Source: Ignavibacteria bacterium (lineage in GTDB: Bacteria; Bacteroidota; Ignavibacteria; Tepidaquicellales; OLB5). Taken from it: a DNA stretch of 35,645 nt. The stretch covers positions 1 to 35,645 of the forward strand of contig JACSRQ010000116.1 of the NCBI GenBank assembly GCA_014879675.1, read 5' to 3'. Shown here piece after piece: positions 14,523-23,074 of the stretch. Position numbers and translations under genes: made by a program. The notes below the pieces were generated by a model, which was not told the DNA's origin, did no database searches, and saw only the letters and a program-made list of their open reading frames with translations. The stretch's first letter is position 1. Each line of letters begins with the position of its first letter.

Positions 14523-15008
14523 ATGAAAAACTCAATCTTACATCTTATTTTCCTCTTTGCCATCATCCTGTATAGCTGTGGAAGCGATGACAATCCAACA
14601 GGCGGCAACAATAATCCGCCAAGCTCAAATACTCTTTTTACTTTCAGTGAGCTTACATTAAATGTACCTACGGGCTCTGGAGTAAATGTACTTATGGATA
14701 GCGTTGTTTATAATTTTACGGATACTACTATAAATACTATAAAAATTGAATTCAACGTTACAAGCAATATAGATACTATGGCAAATGGTAACTGGGCTTG
14801 CTGGCTTAACGAGCGTGATTCAACCACGAATATCTACAGCGTGACGGGCTATATTACAGATAGCCTTGATACAAATTTTACAACCACAGTAGATATCGCT
14901 GGCAAGAGTAATGTATTTGCGATGTTCCGGCTTCAATCTGTAGTTAACAATTCCGGCAGCAGTGTATTTATCCGCTTCCGCAATATAAAGATCACCAAAC
15001 TAAGTTAA
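14523..15008 (+). CDS. Predicted lipoprotein beside the repressor (lysogenic moron candidate)
   Basis: The 161-residue protein has a lipoprotein signal ending in LYSC (Cys19), then a Gly/Asn/Pro linker with GSDDNPTGGNNNPP, typical of Bacteroidota lipoproteins, and a beta-rich domain of about 120 residues with many Thr, Ser and Asn. The family is not recognised. It is rightward, 75 nt after the repressor, and ends before a bidirectional terminator. It is one of only two rightward genes between two leftward blocks, so it is probably made in the lysogen and displayed on the cell surface; superinfection exclusion is an inference. Confidence 0.7.
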   Translation: MKNSILHLIFLFAIILYSCGSDDNPTGGNNNPPSSNTLFTFSELTLNVPTGSGVNVLMDSVVYNFTDTTINTIKIEFNVTSNIDTMANGNWACWLNERDSTTNIYSVTGYITDSLDTNFTTTVDIAGKSNVFAMFRLQSVVNNSGSSVFIRFRNIKITKLS

Positions 15009-15104
15009 TGTTCCGGCCCCGATTCCATAACAACAGGGTCATAGCTTATTTCCTTTGGGGAGTAATAATTTTAACCATCATAAAATTCATATTCTTCTAA
15101 ACAG

Positions 15105-15131
15105 AAAACCCCGGCTCTCACCGGGGTTTTT
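15105..15131. terminator. Bidirectional terminator between convergent transcripts
   Basis: AAAACCCCGG (15105-15114) pairs with CCGGGGTTTT (15121-15130) around CTCTCA. T-runs exist on both strands, so it can end the rightward repressor-lipoprotein transcript and the leftward late transcript that finishes with the terminase gene. Confidence 0.9.
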
Positions 15132-15151
15132 AATTGAATCCTATCAGATGT

Positions 15152-16690
15152 TTATGCTCCGCTCATCCTGCCGCCTCTTCCGGCTCTCCCGCCGTTGCTT
15201 AAATTGCTCACTCCGCTATCATCAAGGTTCTTTGCATCATACAGGGGGCGTGTATTCATGCATCCATATCCGCAGGCATCGCTTAAATGCGTTAAATCCT
15301 TCTTGCTTTTATCCAGATTAAAGCCTTCCTTATCCTTCCAAGCAACAAGGTCAAAGTCACGAATCAGGTCTTCGCATCTATCGTTAATGGTCAGCCTCTG
15401 CTTTTCAAACAGGTTGTTCATGAAGTTTACACGGTCATGCACAAACGGGTTCTTTTTATTTTTGGGAACACTGACAATATAGGTTAATGGCTTACCAACA
15501 ATACTTTCAGCGTTATCAAATACATCTTTTATCAGCATAAAGTCATGGTACTCGCTTCTTGTACCTTCCCTTTGCCCGGTAGCATCACCCGTAACAATAA
15601 AGCTTGTTTTGCTCAGGTCATACCTTTTGGAAATCCTGTACAATACAGTCCTCGCAAGCTCTTTTGTATTTGAAGAGCCGATCTTATATTCATCAATTAC
15701 GTTTAGCTCTCTGTCGTGTATCAATATTTCCACAGCGCACATAGGGTTAACGTTGAAATCAAAGGTCAAACATACTTTCTTTTGTGGTATGGATTTCAAA
15801 AGCTCATCTGTATCAGCATTTGAAACAGTATTTTTCCTTTCATCAAAAGCATAATATGCCGCGTCCTCGCCCAGCTTCAGGCATTTTCCGAGCATAAATA
15901 CTTCGCGCATCTTTGTATCGTATGTTTCTTCAAGCCCGTTTATATAATCAGCGTCGAGATATTTATTGCCGTATGTAATTATGGTATCGGTGTACAGCCT
16001 TTTAGTACTAACTGACTCTTCCTTAAAATGCTTCCAGCCCCATTTCATGGTTTTAGGCTGGGCTGTTCCGCCCCATATCCTGTGAAGCATCCTGCTTTTA
16101 GGGTCACTAATACGCTCATACCACTGGATATATTTTTCCTCTTTTAAGCTGAACGGCTCGTTAGCCGAGCCTGATGCGGCAGTTACTCCAAGCCAAAAGG
16201 AGTCCTGACCGTGTATAAGTATCCGCGCCCAGTCCTTTTCATCCTCTCCCCAGTAGATGTAAAAAAGGTTCTTTGATTCAATCCAGTCATAATACAGATT
16301 ATTATGGTCGCAGTGAAACTTCAGGTCTTCAACCACAGTCTCACAGGCATTATCAAATGTGGGTGATAGCGAAAAATGAAAATAGGGTCTGTTTATAAAG
16401 CTCAGTTTTATATCCTCGGCAGTGAGCGCGAACGTTTTTCCGGAGCGAACGCCTCCCTTCAGGCCCTTTTCCTTTTGCGGTGCATCATGCCATTTGCGCA
16501 GGTTTCCATCCCGGTAAGCCTTTCCGTTCCACTTCACAGGCTTTCCATTGTGCATATCCATATCGTAATTAGGCAGCAGAGCCGTTATTATGTGACTGCC
16601 TTTAGCTTTGCCGTCAATCAACTTTATGCGGTCATAGCTTCCCCGCCTCAAGTCGGTGTGTGCTTCCTGCAATAATGTGAAGTCTGCCAT
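15152..16690 (-). CDS. Terminase large subunit (Mu gp28-like)
   Basis: The 512-residue packaging motor has an N-terminal ATPase with Walker A GGVRSGKT (79-86) and a C-terminal RNase H-fold nuclease with Asp310 (TFDFNVNP), Asp368 (VTGDATGQ) and Asp470 (THLSDACGY), the three expected metal-binding acids. The Gly/Arg-rich tail is probably unstructured. It is the last gene of the leftward late arm, abutting the small terminase candidate; the stop is 21 bp from the bidirectional terminator. Confidence 0.9.
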   Translation of the reverse strand: MADFTLLQEAHTDLRRGSYDRIKLIDGKAKGSHIITALLPNYDMDMHNGKPVKWNGKAYRDGNLRKWHDAPQKEKGLKGGVRSGKTFALTAEDIKLSFINRPYFHFSLSPTFDNACETVVEDLKFHCDHNNLYYDWIESKNLFYIYWGEDEKDWARILIHGQDSFWLGVTAASGSANEPFSLKEEKYIQWYERISDPKSRMLHRIWGGTAQPKTMKWGWKHFKEESVSTKRLYTDTIITYGNKYLDADYINGLEETYDTKMREVFMLGKCLKLGEDAAYYAFDERKNTVSNADTDELLKSIPQKKVCLTFDFNVNPMCAVEILIHDRELNVIDEYKIGSSNTKELARTVLYRISKRYDLSKTSFIVTGDATGQREGTRSEYHDFMLIKDVFDNAESIVGKPLTYIVSVPKNKKNPFVHDRVNFMNNLFEKQRLTINDRCEDLIRDFDLVAWKDKEGFNLDKSKKDLTHLSDACGYGCMNTRPLYDAKNLDDSGVSNLSNGGRAGRGGRMSGA

Positions 16691-17514
16691 TACTCTTTGA
16701 TAGGTTTAAATTCTTCAATGTAAGCTGCCACCTCTTCTTTTGTGGCATCAGCTTTATATTTGTTTGTGATAACCTTGTACATTACAGCAAAATTCGGATT
16801 ACAATTCTTAAGGTCTGCGGCAATATCAAGCCTCTGAAGGATAAGGCTGATTTGCCCGATCGCTTCAAGGCTGTTATTTTCGGATGCTATGAACATCTGT
16901 TCGTGAAGCATTAATTTCAGCATCTCCCTTGTAAAAGCGTCACCGTCAAATTGTATTTTTTTGGTTTCCTGAATCTGGTTCTTATTTATCTCTACAGCGA
17001 TAACATTTTTAATATGATCAATTGCGCTTCTTGAGAGTTTCACCGGGATCTTGCCGCCAAGTCTCATTTTTATTTTCATGCCGGGCGCGATCTTATCCAG
17101 CTTCCATATTTTCTCAATGTCTTTTTTGACCTCGCTGCCAAACGATGTTTTATCTGATTCAGGCAGAGCTTCAAGTTTTTTACTCATCTTTGTTTTTGTA
17201 CGTTCTGAAATTTTCTTATTATGCTCCTCGGCTATGATGCTGATCGCTTCGGCTTTGGTTTTGCCGGCTTTGATAAGCTCATTGAACATTATCAAATCCT
17301 TTTTCGGCGGCTTAACCTTATCCTTTCCGGCATCAGACCGTTTTTTGCGTACCCCGATATTGTTAACCTTCTTCCGCGCGTCACGCATTATTGTTTCATA
17401 GCTCGTTTCGTGCTTCCGGGCAAAGTACTCGGCAAGCTGCCTGCGTTCTGCGGAGCGGGGCATTGATTTGATTTTCATAACATCCTGAATGTAGCTCTTG
17501 CTTTCTACTTTCAT
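16690..17514 (-). CDS. Probable small terminase subunit (Mu gp27 position)
   Basis: A 274-residue basic protein. The first 40 residues (MPRSAERRQLAEYFARKHETSYETIMRD) look like a DNA-binding helical module. A Lys-rich stretch follows (about 55-75), then a helical region, and a C-terminal block of helices (DAFTREMLKLMLHEQMF). It sits directly before the large terminase, sharing one base, as Mu gp27 does. Homology to DUF3486 is not obvious, so the call rests mostly on position. Confidence 0.55.
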   Translation of the reverse strand: MKVESKSYIQDVMKIKSMPRSAERRQLAEYFARKHETSYETIMRDARKKVNNIGVRKKRSDAGKDKVKPPKKDLIMFNELIKAGKTKAEAISIIAEEHNKKISERTKTKMSKKLEALPESDKTSFGSEVKKDIEKIWKLDKIAPGMKIKMRLGGKIPVKLSRSAIDHIKNVIAVEINKNQIQETKKIQFDGDAFTREMLKLMLHEQMFIASENNSLEAIGQISLILQRLDIAADLKNCNPNFAVMYKVITNKYKADATKEEVAAYIEEFKPIKE

Positions 17515-17532
17515 TTATCGTGGTATTAAAGT

Positions 17533-17943
17533 TTACGGGTTCACCCTTTTAACTGCCTGTGCAATTGTAGCCGCTATCCTCGAATAATCCTCTTCGGCAA
17601 ATTTCATATACGGACGGGCAGGGATAACAATATCATATCCGGTTCGTGATATTACACCGCCCTCCTGGTGTATCCTGCCGTAAACAAGGTCATTGCCAAT
17701 AATGACCTGCCCCTTTTCAAAATCTACTGTAGCGGTTGTTCTCTGCTGGAGCTTTCCGGTTCTAAGCAGAGTTGCATTGCCATCCTTCCGTTTCTTCGGC
17801 TTCCATTTGGGGCGTCCCTCGGCGGCAAAGTTCTTATCCTTGCTGATCTCTGCCTCAACCGCTAAGATTTTGAGCACTACGGTTTTGAGCTTCCCCTGGT
17901 ACTGGTTGAATTTATTTAAAAGGTCGCTCCAGTTATTTGCCAA
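17533..17943 (-). CDS. Phage virion morphogenesis protein (Mu gpG / P2 gpS family)
   Basis: The 136-residue protein fits Phage_tail_S: KFNQYQGKLKTVVLKILAV helix, a WKPKK motif, LLRTGKLQQRTTATVDF, VYGRIHQEGG, and the typical closing PARPYMKFAEED. Members complete tails or join head to tail. The length matches the family (130-160). It overlaps the gpF-like gene by 11 nt. Confidence 0.85.
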   Translation of the reverse strand: MANNWSDLLNKFNQYQGKLKTVVLKILAVEAEISKDKNFAAEGRPKWKPKKRKDGNATLLRTGKLQQRTTATVDFEKGQVIIGNDLVYGRIHQEGGVISRTGYDIVIPARPYMKFAEEDYSRIAATIAQAVKRVNP

Positions 17944-18751
17944 GTTGGTAGCCCCCCGACATCTTTTTTATCTTAGCCACCACATCAGGGGGCATGTTTT
18001 TAAATTTCAGGTCAAGCCATTTACCGTAAATACTGTTCTCTTTGCCGGGGTTACGCTGGAAATCAGGAGGCACGGATTTTATTACTTCCTTCATTTGCCC
18101 GGTAACACGCGCTACAGAAGTCTTGTTTAGCTCATCAATGCTCACGGGGATGGTATAGCATCCGCAGTTCCAGCCGTTGGGCGGGTATATGGTATCCCAT
18201 ATAGGGTCATCCTTCATGAATACTTTGTTATGGAATACACTGTGCTCAACCCTTTTATTCTTTTTCTGCTTTTGCATATACCGCAAGGCGGGGTACAGGT
18301 CTGTAATGTCCGGGTCGTTTATCTTATTCCATTGCGCGGCAGAGAAGCTCGAAGAGATAGCAGTATTGATATTTGTTTTTATCCATGCCTCCGGCGGCTG
18401 GTCTTCAAGCTTGATGCCGTAGTTAAGCATTTCATTTGAAACGTACTGCGCGAACTCTTCGGGGTCAAGGTTCTGCCATTTGTTCACGGCATAATCCTTC
18501 AGCTTCTGCATCAGCTCATACTCGCCAACCCCGGCAACCTGTAGAGCTTCACGCTGGAAGGCTTCTATTGCATCAAGGTCGCGGCGGTTGTAATCGATCT
18601 TAACAAGCTCTTTAAGCGCGTCACCCTTATCAGAAAACAGAACAGGCTTGTAAGGCTCGTTCTTCAGTACTGTTTGCGCGCCAAGTATATACCCGCTAAA
18701 GATATGCGGGGATATTGCATTAAAGATCGTATTTACGAAAATGCTGTTCAC
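17933..18751 (-). CDS. Mu gpF-like head morphogenesis protein
   Basis: The 272-residue protein belongs to the gpF/SPP1 gp7 group of minor head proteins packed in the procapsid and ejected with DNA. The N-terminal half is helical; the hallmark segment is WDTIYPPNGWNCGCY (about residues 188-202), with two Cys spaced as in other members, near FHNKVFMKDDP. It sits between the exported protein gene and the gpG-like gene, overlapping the latter. Portal, gp36, F, G is the Mu gene order, interrupted here by an insert. Confidence 0.85.
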   Translation of the reverse strand: MNSIFVNTIFNAISPHIFSGYILGAQTVLKNEPYKPVLFSDKGDALKELVKIDYNRRDLDAIEAFQREALQVAGVGEYELMQKLKDYAVNKWQNLDPEEFAQYVSNEMLNYGIKLEDQPPEAWIKTNINTAISSSFSAAQWNKINDPDITDLYPALRYMQKQKKNKRVEHSVFHNKVFMKDDPIWDTIYPPNGWNCGCYTIPVSIDELNKTSVARVTGQMKEVIKSVPPDFQRNPGKENSIYGKWLDLKFKNMPPDVVAKIKKMSGGYQLGK

Positions 18752-19243
18752 TTACCTGCGGCCCTTTAAGGTATAATCAATTGTGACTTCATGTATTCCT
18801 ATAAGGTCAGGGGTTGGCGAGACAAATGCAAGCAGCCTGATGGGACACTCATCAACCAATGCATATCCTGAAAGTACTCCGTCAGAAAATTCTGTTATAG
18901 AAGATGTTTTTTCAGTCCCGGTTAAAGCTATAACTGTTGTTTGCAGTACGTTATTGGGATTTAGATTGCTTGCGGTTGTATCACCCTCATTATTTAAAAG
19001 CAGGGAGTCGGGCTCATCCATTATGGAAAATATTTTTATCGCACTGATGAATGATACGGTGTCAACTCTAAAGCCAATTACAATATTACTCCAAACTCCG
19101 TTTAAGGTTACATCAAAAATTTTCGAATCAATTGGGCCCGTTATTGCAATAGTTACGCTTCCGCTTGTCGAGTAGAGTACATCCTGCGAGTAAATAGTGG
19201 TTGAAAACAAAGTCAATATTGCTGCAAAGATTAGTTTTTTCAT
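18752..19243 (-). CDS. Exported protein inserted in the head gene cluster
   Basis: A 163-residue protein with a clear Sec signal peptide: MKKLIFAAILTLFSTTIYSQ, with cleavage likely after the Ser-Gln region near residue 20. The mature part is beta-rich (SGSVTIAITGPIDSKIFDVT, SEFSDGVLSGYALVDE) with no Cys except Cys136, and ends VTIDYTLKGRR. The family is not recognised. A secreted protein between DUF1320 and gpF genes is unexpected, since virion assembly is cytoplasmic. A late-expressed moron acting at the cell envelope is the likely explanation. Confidence 0.7.
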   Translation of the reverse strand: MKKLIFAAILTLFSTTIYSQDVLYSTSGSVTIAITGPIDSKIFDVTLNGVWSNIVIGFRVDTVSFISAIKIFSIMDEPDSLLLNNEGDTTASNLNPNNVLQTTVIALTGTEKTSSITEFSDGVLSGYALVDECPIRLLAFVSPTPDLIGIHEVTIDYTLKGRR

Positions 19244-19264
19244 TTTGATTGAATGATTAAGTTA

Positions 19265-19693
19265 TTAAAAAGAATTCTTCCCGAATATCGCCTGAGTCGT
19301 TTCAGCCCAGATCGTGCCTTCTATCTGTGTATCCGGTATATCAATAGGCAATTGAGCTTTGCCAGTCGCGATGGCTTCAAGCCATTTGATAGTGCCATCA
19401 TACTTCTCTTTGATCTTATCCGGTATATCCACCGATGTCTCACGGTCATAAAGATAGTAGAGAGTAATATCATAACTCGCTCTCTTGATAACTGGCGGCG
19501 GTACTTCCAGCGGGAGCTCTGTTATAACCCCGCGCAGGTAAGTATTTATCTTGTCATCAGCATTAGTAATTGCCTCTTCCAAAATCTCTGCGGCTGTTGT
19601 TTCCGCATCGCCATCCCCCGGCTTCGTTAAATCCTCAAGCTCGCCTTTGCGGATACCAAACTTGAGCATTTCCGCTTCTGTGATATAAGCCAT
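19265..19693 (-). CDS. gp36-like protein (DUF1320)
   Basis: The 142-residue protein fits DUF1320: MAYITEAEMLKFG at the N-terminus, NADDKINTYLRG, VIKRASYDITLYYLYDR, and a C-terminal IDIPDTQIEGTIW. Mu gp36 is a head-tail connection component. It is one base from the stop of the portal gene, so the two are translated together. Confidence 0.82.
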   Translation of the reverse strand: MAYITEAEMLKFGIRKGELEDLTKPGDGDAETTAAEILEEAITNADDKINTYLRGVITELPLEVPPPVIKRASYDITLYYLYDRETSVDIPDKIKEKYDGTIKWLEAIATGKAQLPIDIPDTQIEGTIWAETTQAIFGKNSF

Positions 19694-21133
19694 TTATTGA
19701 GCCTTCCTTTCTTTTGATTCAATTGCCAGCTTCCATAGTTCCTCAACCTGCTTTTTTATTTCACGGTCAAGCCTGCTGTTTTCCGAGAACCTGTACTTAT
19801 CCATAAACGCTGAAGGCGCAGGAACAGGAACAGGCTCAAGCTCTGTATCGAATACCTCTTGCAGCTTTTCAAGCTTCGGCCTGTAGCCAAGCCCGTGTAC
19901 TTCGGTATAAACCGAGGCAAGTGCTTTCATGAAGTCAGTATCAAGCTCAGCCAGAAAGCCAAAGCCCGGATACTCAGCCTGCTTGCCAAAGTTCATATCA
20001 ATAAGCCTGCGGTCAAATGCGCGGCAGGTCTTTTTAATTGCCATCAGGTCGCCAAACTTTATATCGATCCTTACATTCTCGCCAACGGTTGACCCGGTCT
20101 TTTGTCCGTTGGTTACCTGCGCAGTTAAGTTGTGACCTATAGTTCTGATCGAGATCTTGTTATCCCAGTAGTCATCAACGTAACGTTTGAACAAATCGCT
20201 TGTAGAGCCCTTGCTTGAATCGGATTTTATATCAAGCTCCTTATCATTGCTCAATACTACCTTTACAACAGAGCCAACATCCTTTAAAAGGTTTTCCATA
20301 TCCTCTTTGCCCCCGGTCATCGGGTCATACTTTCCAACTATGCTGGGGATGGCAAACCGTTCAAGGTATGAAGCCCAGTCTTTAATGGCTGAAACTTTGA
20401 ACAGGTATCCCCACATGATAGCCCACCAGCTTCCGTTCATAAATCCGTTAACAGCCCTGCCGTCTAAGCTCTTGGCTATGAGTATCTTTCTTGGATCAAC
20501 ATCCGGTATAGCGTACTCATCGATATCTATTCTATCCTGCATGATGGATGTTGCAGAAGCCATTTGCATCTTAAGCATATCGGCTTTATCGGCTCTAAGA
20601 AATTTATACTCGCGTGTGCGGTCATCGAACAGGGTCATGTGGAGCGGAACATAATCGATGCTTGTAGGCATTATATATTTTCCTTCAGGCGTGTAACATA
20701 TTTCAAACGGGGCAACCCCTTTAATGTTACAGCTTGCGGCATCAACAAACATCCGGTCAGTTTCAAACGAGCCATATACTTCCCGAAGGAAAGCAAGGAT
20801 GTTATCCTGCGTAGCTTTCGGGACCGGGGAATCAGGTTTGTACGTATGCTCCCACTCTTCACCAAGCGGCGCGTAACTCCTGGTCTGCATTACCCCCCCT
20901 ATATGAAGGTCGCGCCTTACCATCTCTTCAAAGTAGAGATCATTCAGGAAGGGTGAGCCTTTACGGGTGAAATCAAATCCGCCGTGCAGTCTTTCCGGCG
21001 TGAGCCCGGACATCTGCCCAGCGTAGAAGTCGAACAGGTTGGATACATTGTTAACCTGTACTACTGCATGCTCCCTGTTTACCTCTTTTGAAGGCTCTTT
21101 GAAATAGTTTACAACCTTCTGATATAAATTCAT
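19694..21133 (-). CDS. Portal protein (Mu gp29-like, DUF935)
   Basis: The 479-residue protein forms the ring at the capsid vertex through which DNA is packaged. DUF935 features include RRDLHIGGVMQTR near residue 70, EEWEHTYKPDSP, NIKGVAPFEICY, SWWAIMWGYLFK, DWASYLERFAIPSIVGKYD, and FGDLMAIKKTCRAFDRRLIDMNFG. Length and order fit. Its start overlaps by 4 nt (ATGA) a candidate 38-residue gene upstream, and GAGG precedes the ATG. Confidence 0.9.
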   Translation of the reverse strand: MNLYQKVVNYFKEPSKEVNREHAVVQVNNVSNLFDFYAGQMSGLTPERLHGGFDFTRKGSPFLNDLYFEEMVRRDLHIGGVMQTRSYAPLGEEWEHTYKPDSPVPKATQDNILAFLREVYGSFETDRMFVDAASCNIKGVAPFEICYTPEGKYIMPTSIDYVPLHMTLFDDRTREYKFLRADKADMLKMQMASATSIMQDRIDIDEYAIPDVDPRKILIAKSLDGRAVNGFMNGSWWAIMWGYLFKVSAIKDWASYLERFAIPSIVGKYDPMTGGKEDMENLLKDVGSVVKVVLSNDKELDIKSDSSKGSTSDLFKRYVDDYWDNKISIRTIGHNLTAQVTNGQKTGSTVGENVRIDIKFGDLMAIKKTCRAFDRRLIDMNFGKQAEYPGFGFLAELDTDFMKALASVYTEVHGLGYRPKLEKLQEVFDTELEPVPVPAPSAFMDKYRFSENSRLDREIKKQVEELWKLAIESKERKAQ

Positions 21134-21246
21134 AGCGATACCTCTTTTGTGCGCACATAAAAACTGCCATTTTTAAACGGTTTAAACCCCTCAACCTGCA
21201 AAATGGCTTTCACAGGTCGTTTATACGGGGTTTTGATTTTTGGCAT
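21130..21246 (-). CDS. Candidate 38-residue basic miniprotein upstream of portal
   Basis: ATG at 21246 opens a frame closing at TGA overlapping the portal start (ATGA). The peptide is basic, with short strands (AILQVEGFKPF, GSFYVRTKEVSL), as in small beta-type phage proteins. Coupling to the portal is the main support. The start has no clear ribosome site. Confidence 0.45.
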   Translation of the reverse strand: MPKIKTPYKRPVKAILQVEGFKPFKNGSFYVRTKEVSL

Positions 21247-21325
21247 TTTTACGTTAAGCAATTAATTAATCAATAGTTTGTTAACTTCAAGGGTACACCG
21301 ATGTACCCCCCTTTTAAAATGAAGC

Positions 21326-21448
21326 ATTACAAAACTTTTCTGTTTTTTTACAAAACTTTTTACAAAACTTTGCCCCTCTAAATTCAGCATTTTTTAAAGT
21401 TTTAAAGTATTACAAAACTTTTCTGTTTTTTTACAAAACTTTTTACAA
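21326..21448. repeat. 40-bp perfect direct repeat, AT-rich
   Basis: Identical 40-bp copies lie at 21326-21365 and 21409-21448, an 83-bp offset. Each contains TACAAAACTTT motifs; there are five in all. Read on the minus strand, each motif gives AAGTTTTG, one mismatch from the TAnnTTTG -7 element. The stretch 21247-21591 has no well-supported gene. A 60-residue frame at 21394-21576 merely reads through the repeat. Confidence 0.9.
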
Positions 21449-21591
21449 TACAAAATTTTTAGTTTGAGTGCCCTCACAGCCACTTTTACTGTTATTCCGG
21501 CATATTTGACACGAGTTAGTGCGGAAAAACCCCGTATAACGCATTTTAAAGCCTGTTTTTTGTGTGATTTGAGCACTTTTTTAATAACAGT

Positions 21592-21617
21592 CCGGGGGCA
21601 GTTTGATATGCCCCCGG
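21592..21617 (-). terminator. Strong hairpin after the dam gene
   Basis: CCGGGGGCA (21592-21600) pairs with TGCCCCCGG (21609-21617), 9 bp. It lies 13 nt past the methylase stop in the leftward direction. A T-run is poor, so it may pause or protect the mRNA rather than stop it fully. If it terminates, the portal-to-terminase genes need a promoter at 21250-21590. Confidence 0.6.
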
Positions 21618-21629
21618 TAACTGGGTTAA

Positions 21630-22475
21630 TTATATTTTATAATTCCACCACAGAACCTCTGTTCTGCGTGGTTTGGTCTTCTTGTTTTTGGAATACGAAG
21701 CAAAGCAGCTTATTTCAATTTCCCTGCGATACCATTTCTTCAGGTATTTGTCATACAGCTTTGTTGGATACCCGCTGATCAGTATCTTGGCAGGTGAGGC
21801 AACGGCAAGCTCCAGCATCTCTTTATGCTGCCTTTCATCCATTTCAAATTCGTAGTTATCTTTTGTAACCCTTGTCTCAGGCATATACGGCGGGTCGATG
21901 TAAACAAAAGCATCCTCGCGCTTCCCGTAATGTTCTATCATGAAATTAATATCCTTGTTCTCGATCTGAACATTTCGCAGACGCTCGGAAACATGTACGA
22001 GCGACTCAACACGGTTCCTGAATGTAGTCGCCTGGTTCTTGCTTACAGCAAAACCGTAACTGTTGCCAGCCCCGGCAAATGACTGCTGATGCTTTACAAA
22101 AAACTTCCTTGCTTTTTCTACGTCACAGCTTTCAAAACTTATGTTCCTTCTTGCGGCAAGAAACTCATCCCTGCCGTAAGGCGTAAATTTAAGCAGCCTG
22201 ATAAGCTCGTCAGGTTTGTTTCGCAATACCCTGAAGAAATTTACTACCTCGCTGTTTATATCGTTTATAACCTCAACCTTAGTTACAGGTTTATTCAGGG
22301 TGTAAGTTGCAGAGCCGGCGCAGGCTTCAATGGTAATGTGGCTTGGAGGGGTCATTGCTATGAGCACAGGCAAAAGCAGGTGCTTCCCTCCGTAATACGG
22401 AAATGCCTTCAGCTTGTTGCTGATTCGTTTCACGAGCGGAACGTCTTTTGAAATATCTTTTTTTGTTGTGGTCAA
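21630..22475 (-). CDS. DNA adenine methylase (D12 class, Dam-like)
   Basis: The 281-residue enzyme is a D12-class N6-adenine methyltransferase. The SAM motif FPYYGGKHLLLPVL (25-38) and the catalytic DPPY (194-197) are in the right order, with VINDIN near 70 and a central ~100-residue recognition region, KHQQSFAGAGNSYGF. The recognition sequence cannot be read from the protein. There is no partner endonuclease, so it is an orphan enzyme; protecting phage DNA or altering host expression is likely. It sits between gp37-like and portal, where Mu has structural genes only. Mu's own modification gene, mom, is located elsewhere and unrelated. Confidence 0.88.
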   Translation of the reverse strand: MTTTKKDISKDVPLVKRISNKLKAFPYYGGKHLLLPVLIAMTPPSHITIEACAGSATYTLNKPVTKVEVINDINSEVVNFFRVLRNKPDELIRLLKFTPYGRDEFLAARRNISFESCDVEKARKFFVKHQQSFAGAGNSYGFAVSKNQATTFRNRVESLVHVSERLRNVQIENKDINFMIEHYGKREDAFVYIDPPYMPETRVTKDNYEFEMDERQHKEMLELAVASPAKILISGYPTKLYDKYLKKWYRREIEISCFASYSKNKKTKPRRTEVLWWNYKI

Positions 22476-22501
22476 AAATGCTTTCCTTTCTGATTGGTAT
22501 T

Positions 22502-22924
22502 TTAATTTAGTTCGACCTTAACAGGAACATTGTAATAGACTACTTTCTTGAAGTAGCCCAGCTTAGTCACTCCCTCCTCTCTGATTGTCACACTGAATAC
22601 AAACTGTTCCTCTTCAATTTGGATTTGTATTTCAGTGCCATCGAGCGCGTCCCGCACCTGCTCAACGTAGTTTAACTTCATTGTGTTATCTGACCTGAGT
22701 GCTACAAGAACATTCAGGTATAAAAAATTATTATCCGTTTCACCGTCTGCCCCGTAACCTTCGGGCTTATCGGAAACAAAATCTATGAAGACAAAAGGGA
22801 ACTTTGGGATATCCCAGTTAGCTCCCTCGTTATCAAGCTCGCCCTTGTACAGAGAATACCCGGCTAAACCTTCAATATTGGTTTTTAGATAGCTTCCCAA
22901 ACCGCTTACAAATTCATCAAGCAT
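22502..22924 (-). CDS. gp37-like protein (DUF1834)
   Basis: The start is set at ATG 22924, since GGAGAGG lies just upstream; the longest frame runs to 22990 but reads through a hairpin. The protein has 140 residues: an N-terminal helix (DEFVSGLGSYLKTNIEG), a central beta region (FPFVFIDFVSDKPEGYG, DNNFLYLNVLVAL) and a C-terminal strand set, resembling DUF1834 of Mu gp37, a head-tail joining protein. It is the first gene of the leftward late arm. Identity is fair, not firm. Confidence 0.6.
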   Translation of the reverse strand: MLDEFVSGLGSYLKTNIEGLAGYSLYKGELDNEGANWDIPKFPFVFIDFVSDKPEGYGADGETDNNFLYLNVLVALRSDNTMKLNYVEQVRDALDGTEIQIQIEEEQFVFSVTIREEGVTKLGYFKKVVYYNVPVKVELN

Positions 22925-22946
22925 AATCCAGCCCTCTCCGTTTTTC

Positions 22947-22970
22947 CCCTGCGGCGTTCCAGCCGCAGGG
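22947..22970. promoter_or_regulatory. GC-rich hairpin in the 5' leader of the gp37-like gene
   Basis: CCCTGCGGC (22947-22955) and GCCGCAGGG (22962-22970) pair perfectly around a six-base loop. No T-run follows on either strand, so it is not a classic terminator. It sits about 20 nt upstream of the 22924 start and could stabilise the leader or influence translation of the leftward arm. Confidence 0.55.
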
Positions 22971-23074
22971 CTTGGATCAACGGCAACCATTATTTTTAAA
23001 TTATCCCCCTCGGCGGGGGCAGTAAGTCAACGAGGCAAAGATAGAAAACAAACCCCCTATAATAAGGTGCATGC

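Noticed and set aside
21394-21576. 60-residue minus-strand frame as a Com-like zinc protein for the methylase
   Set aside because: It reads through the AT-rich direct repeat, and its Cys residues do not have a zinc-finger spacing. A nearby 34-codon frame with CQIC is also too short to support.
23005-23019. CCCCC/GGGGG hairpin as a terminator
   Set aside because: There is no T-run on either strand after the stem, and it lies in a divergent promoter region where nothing needs ending.
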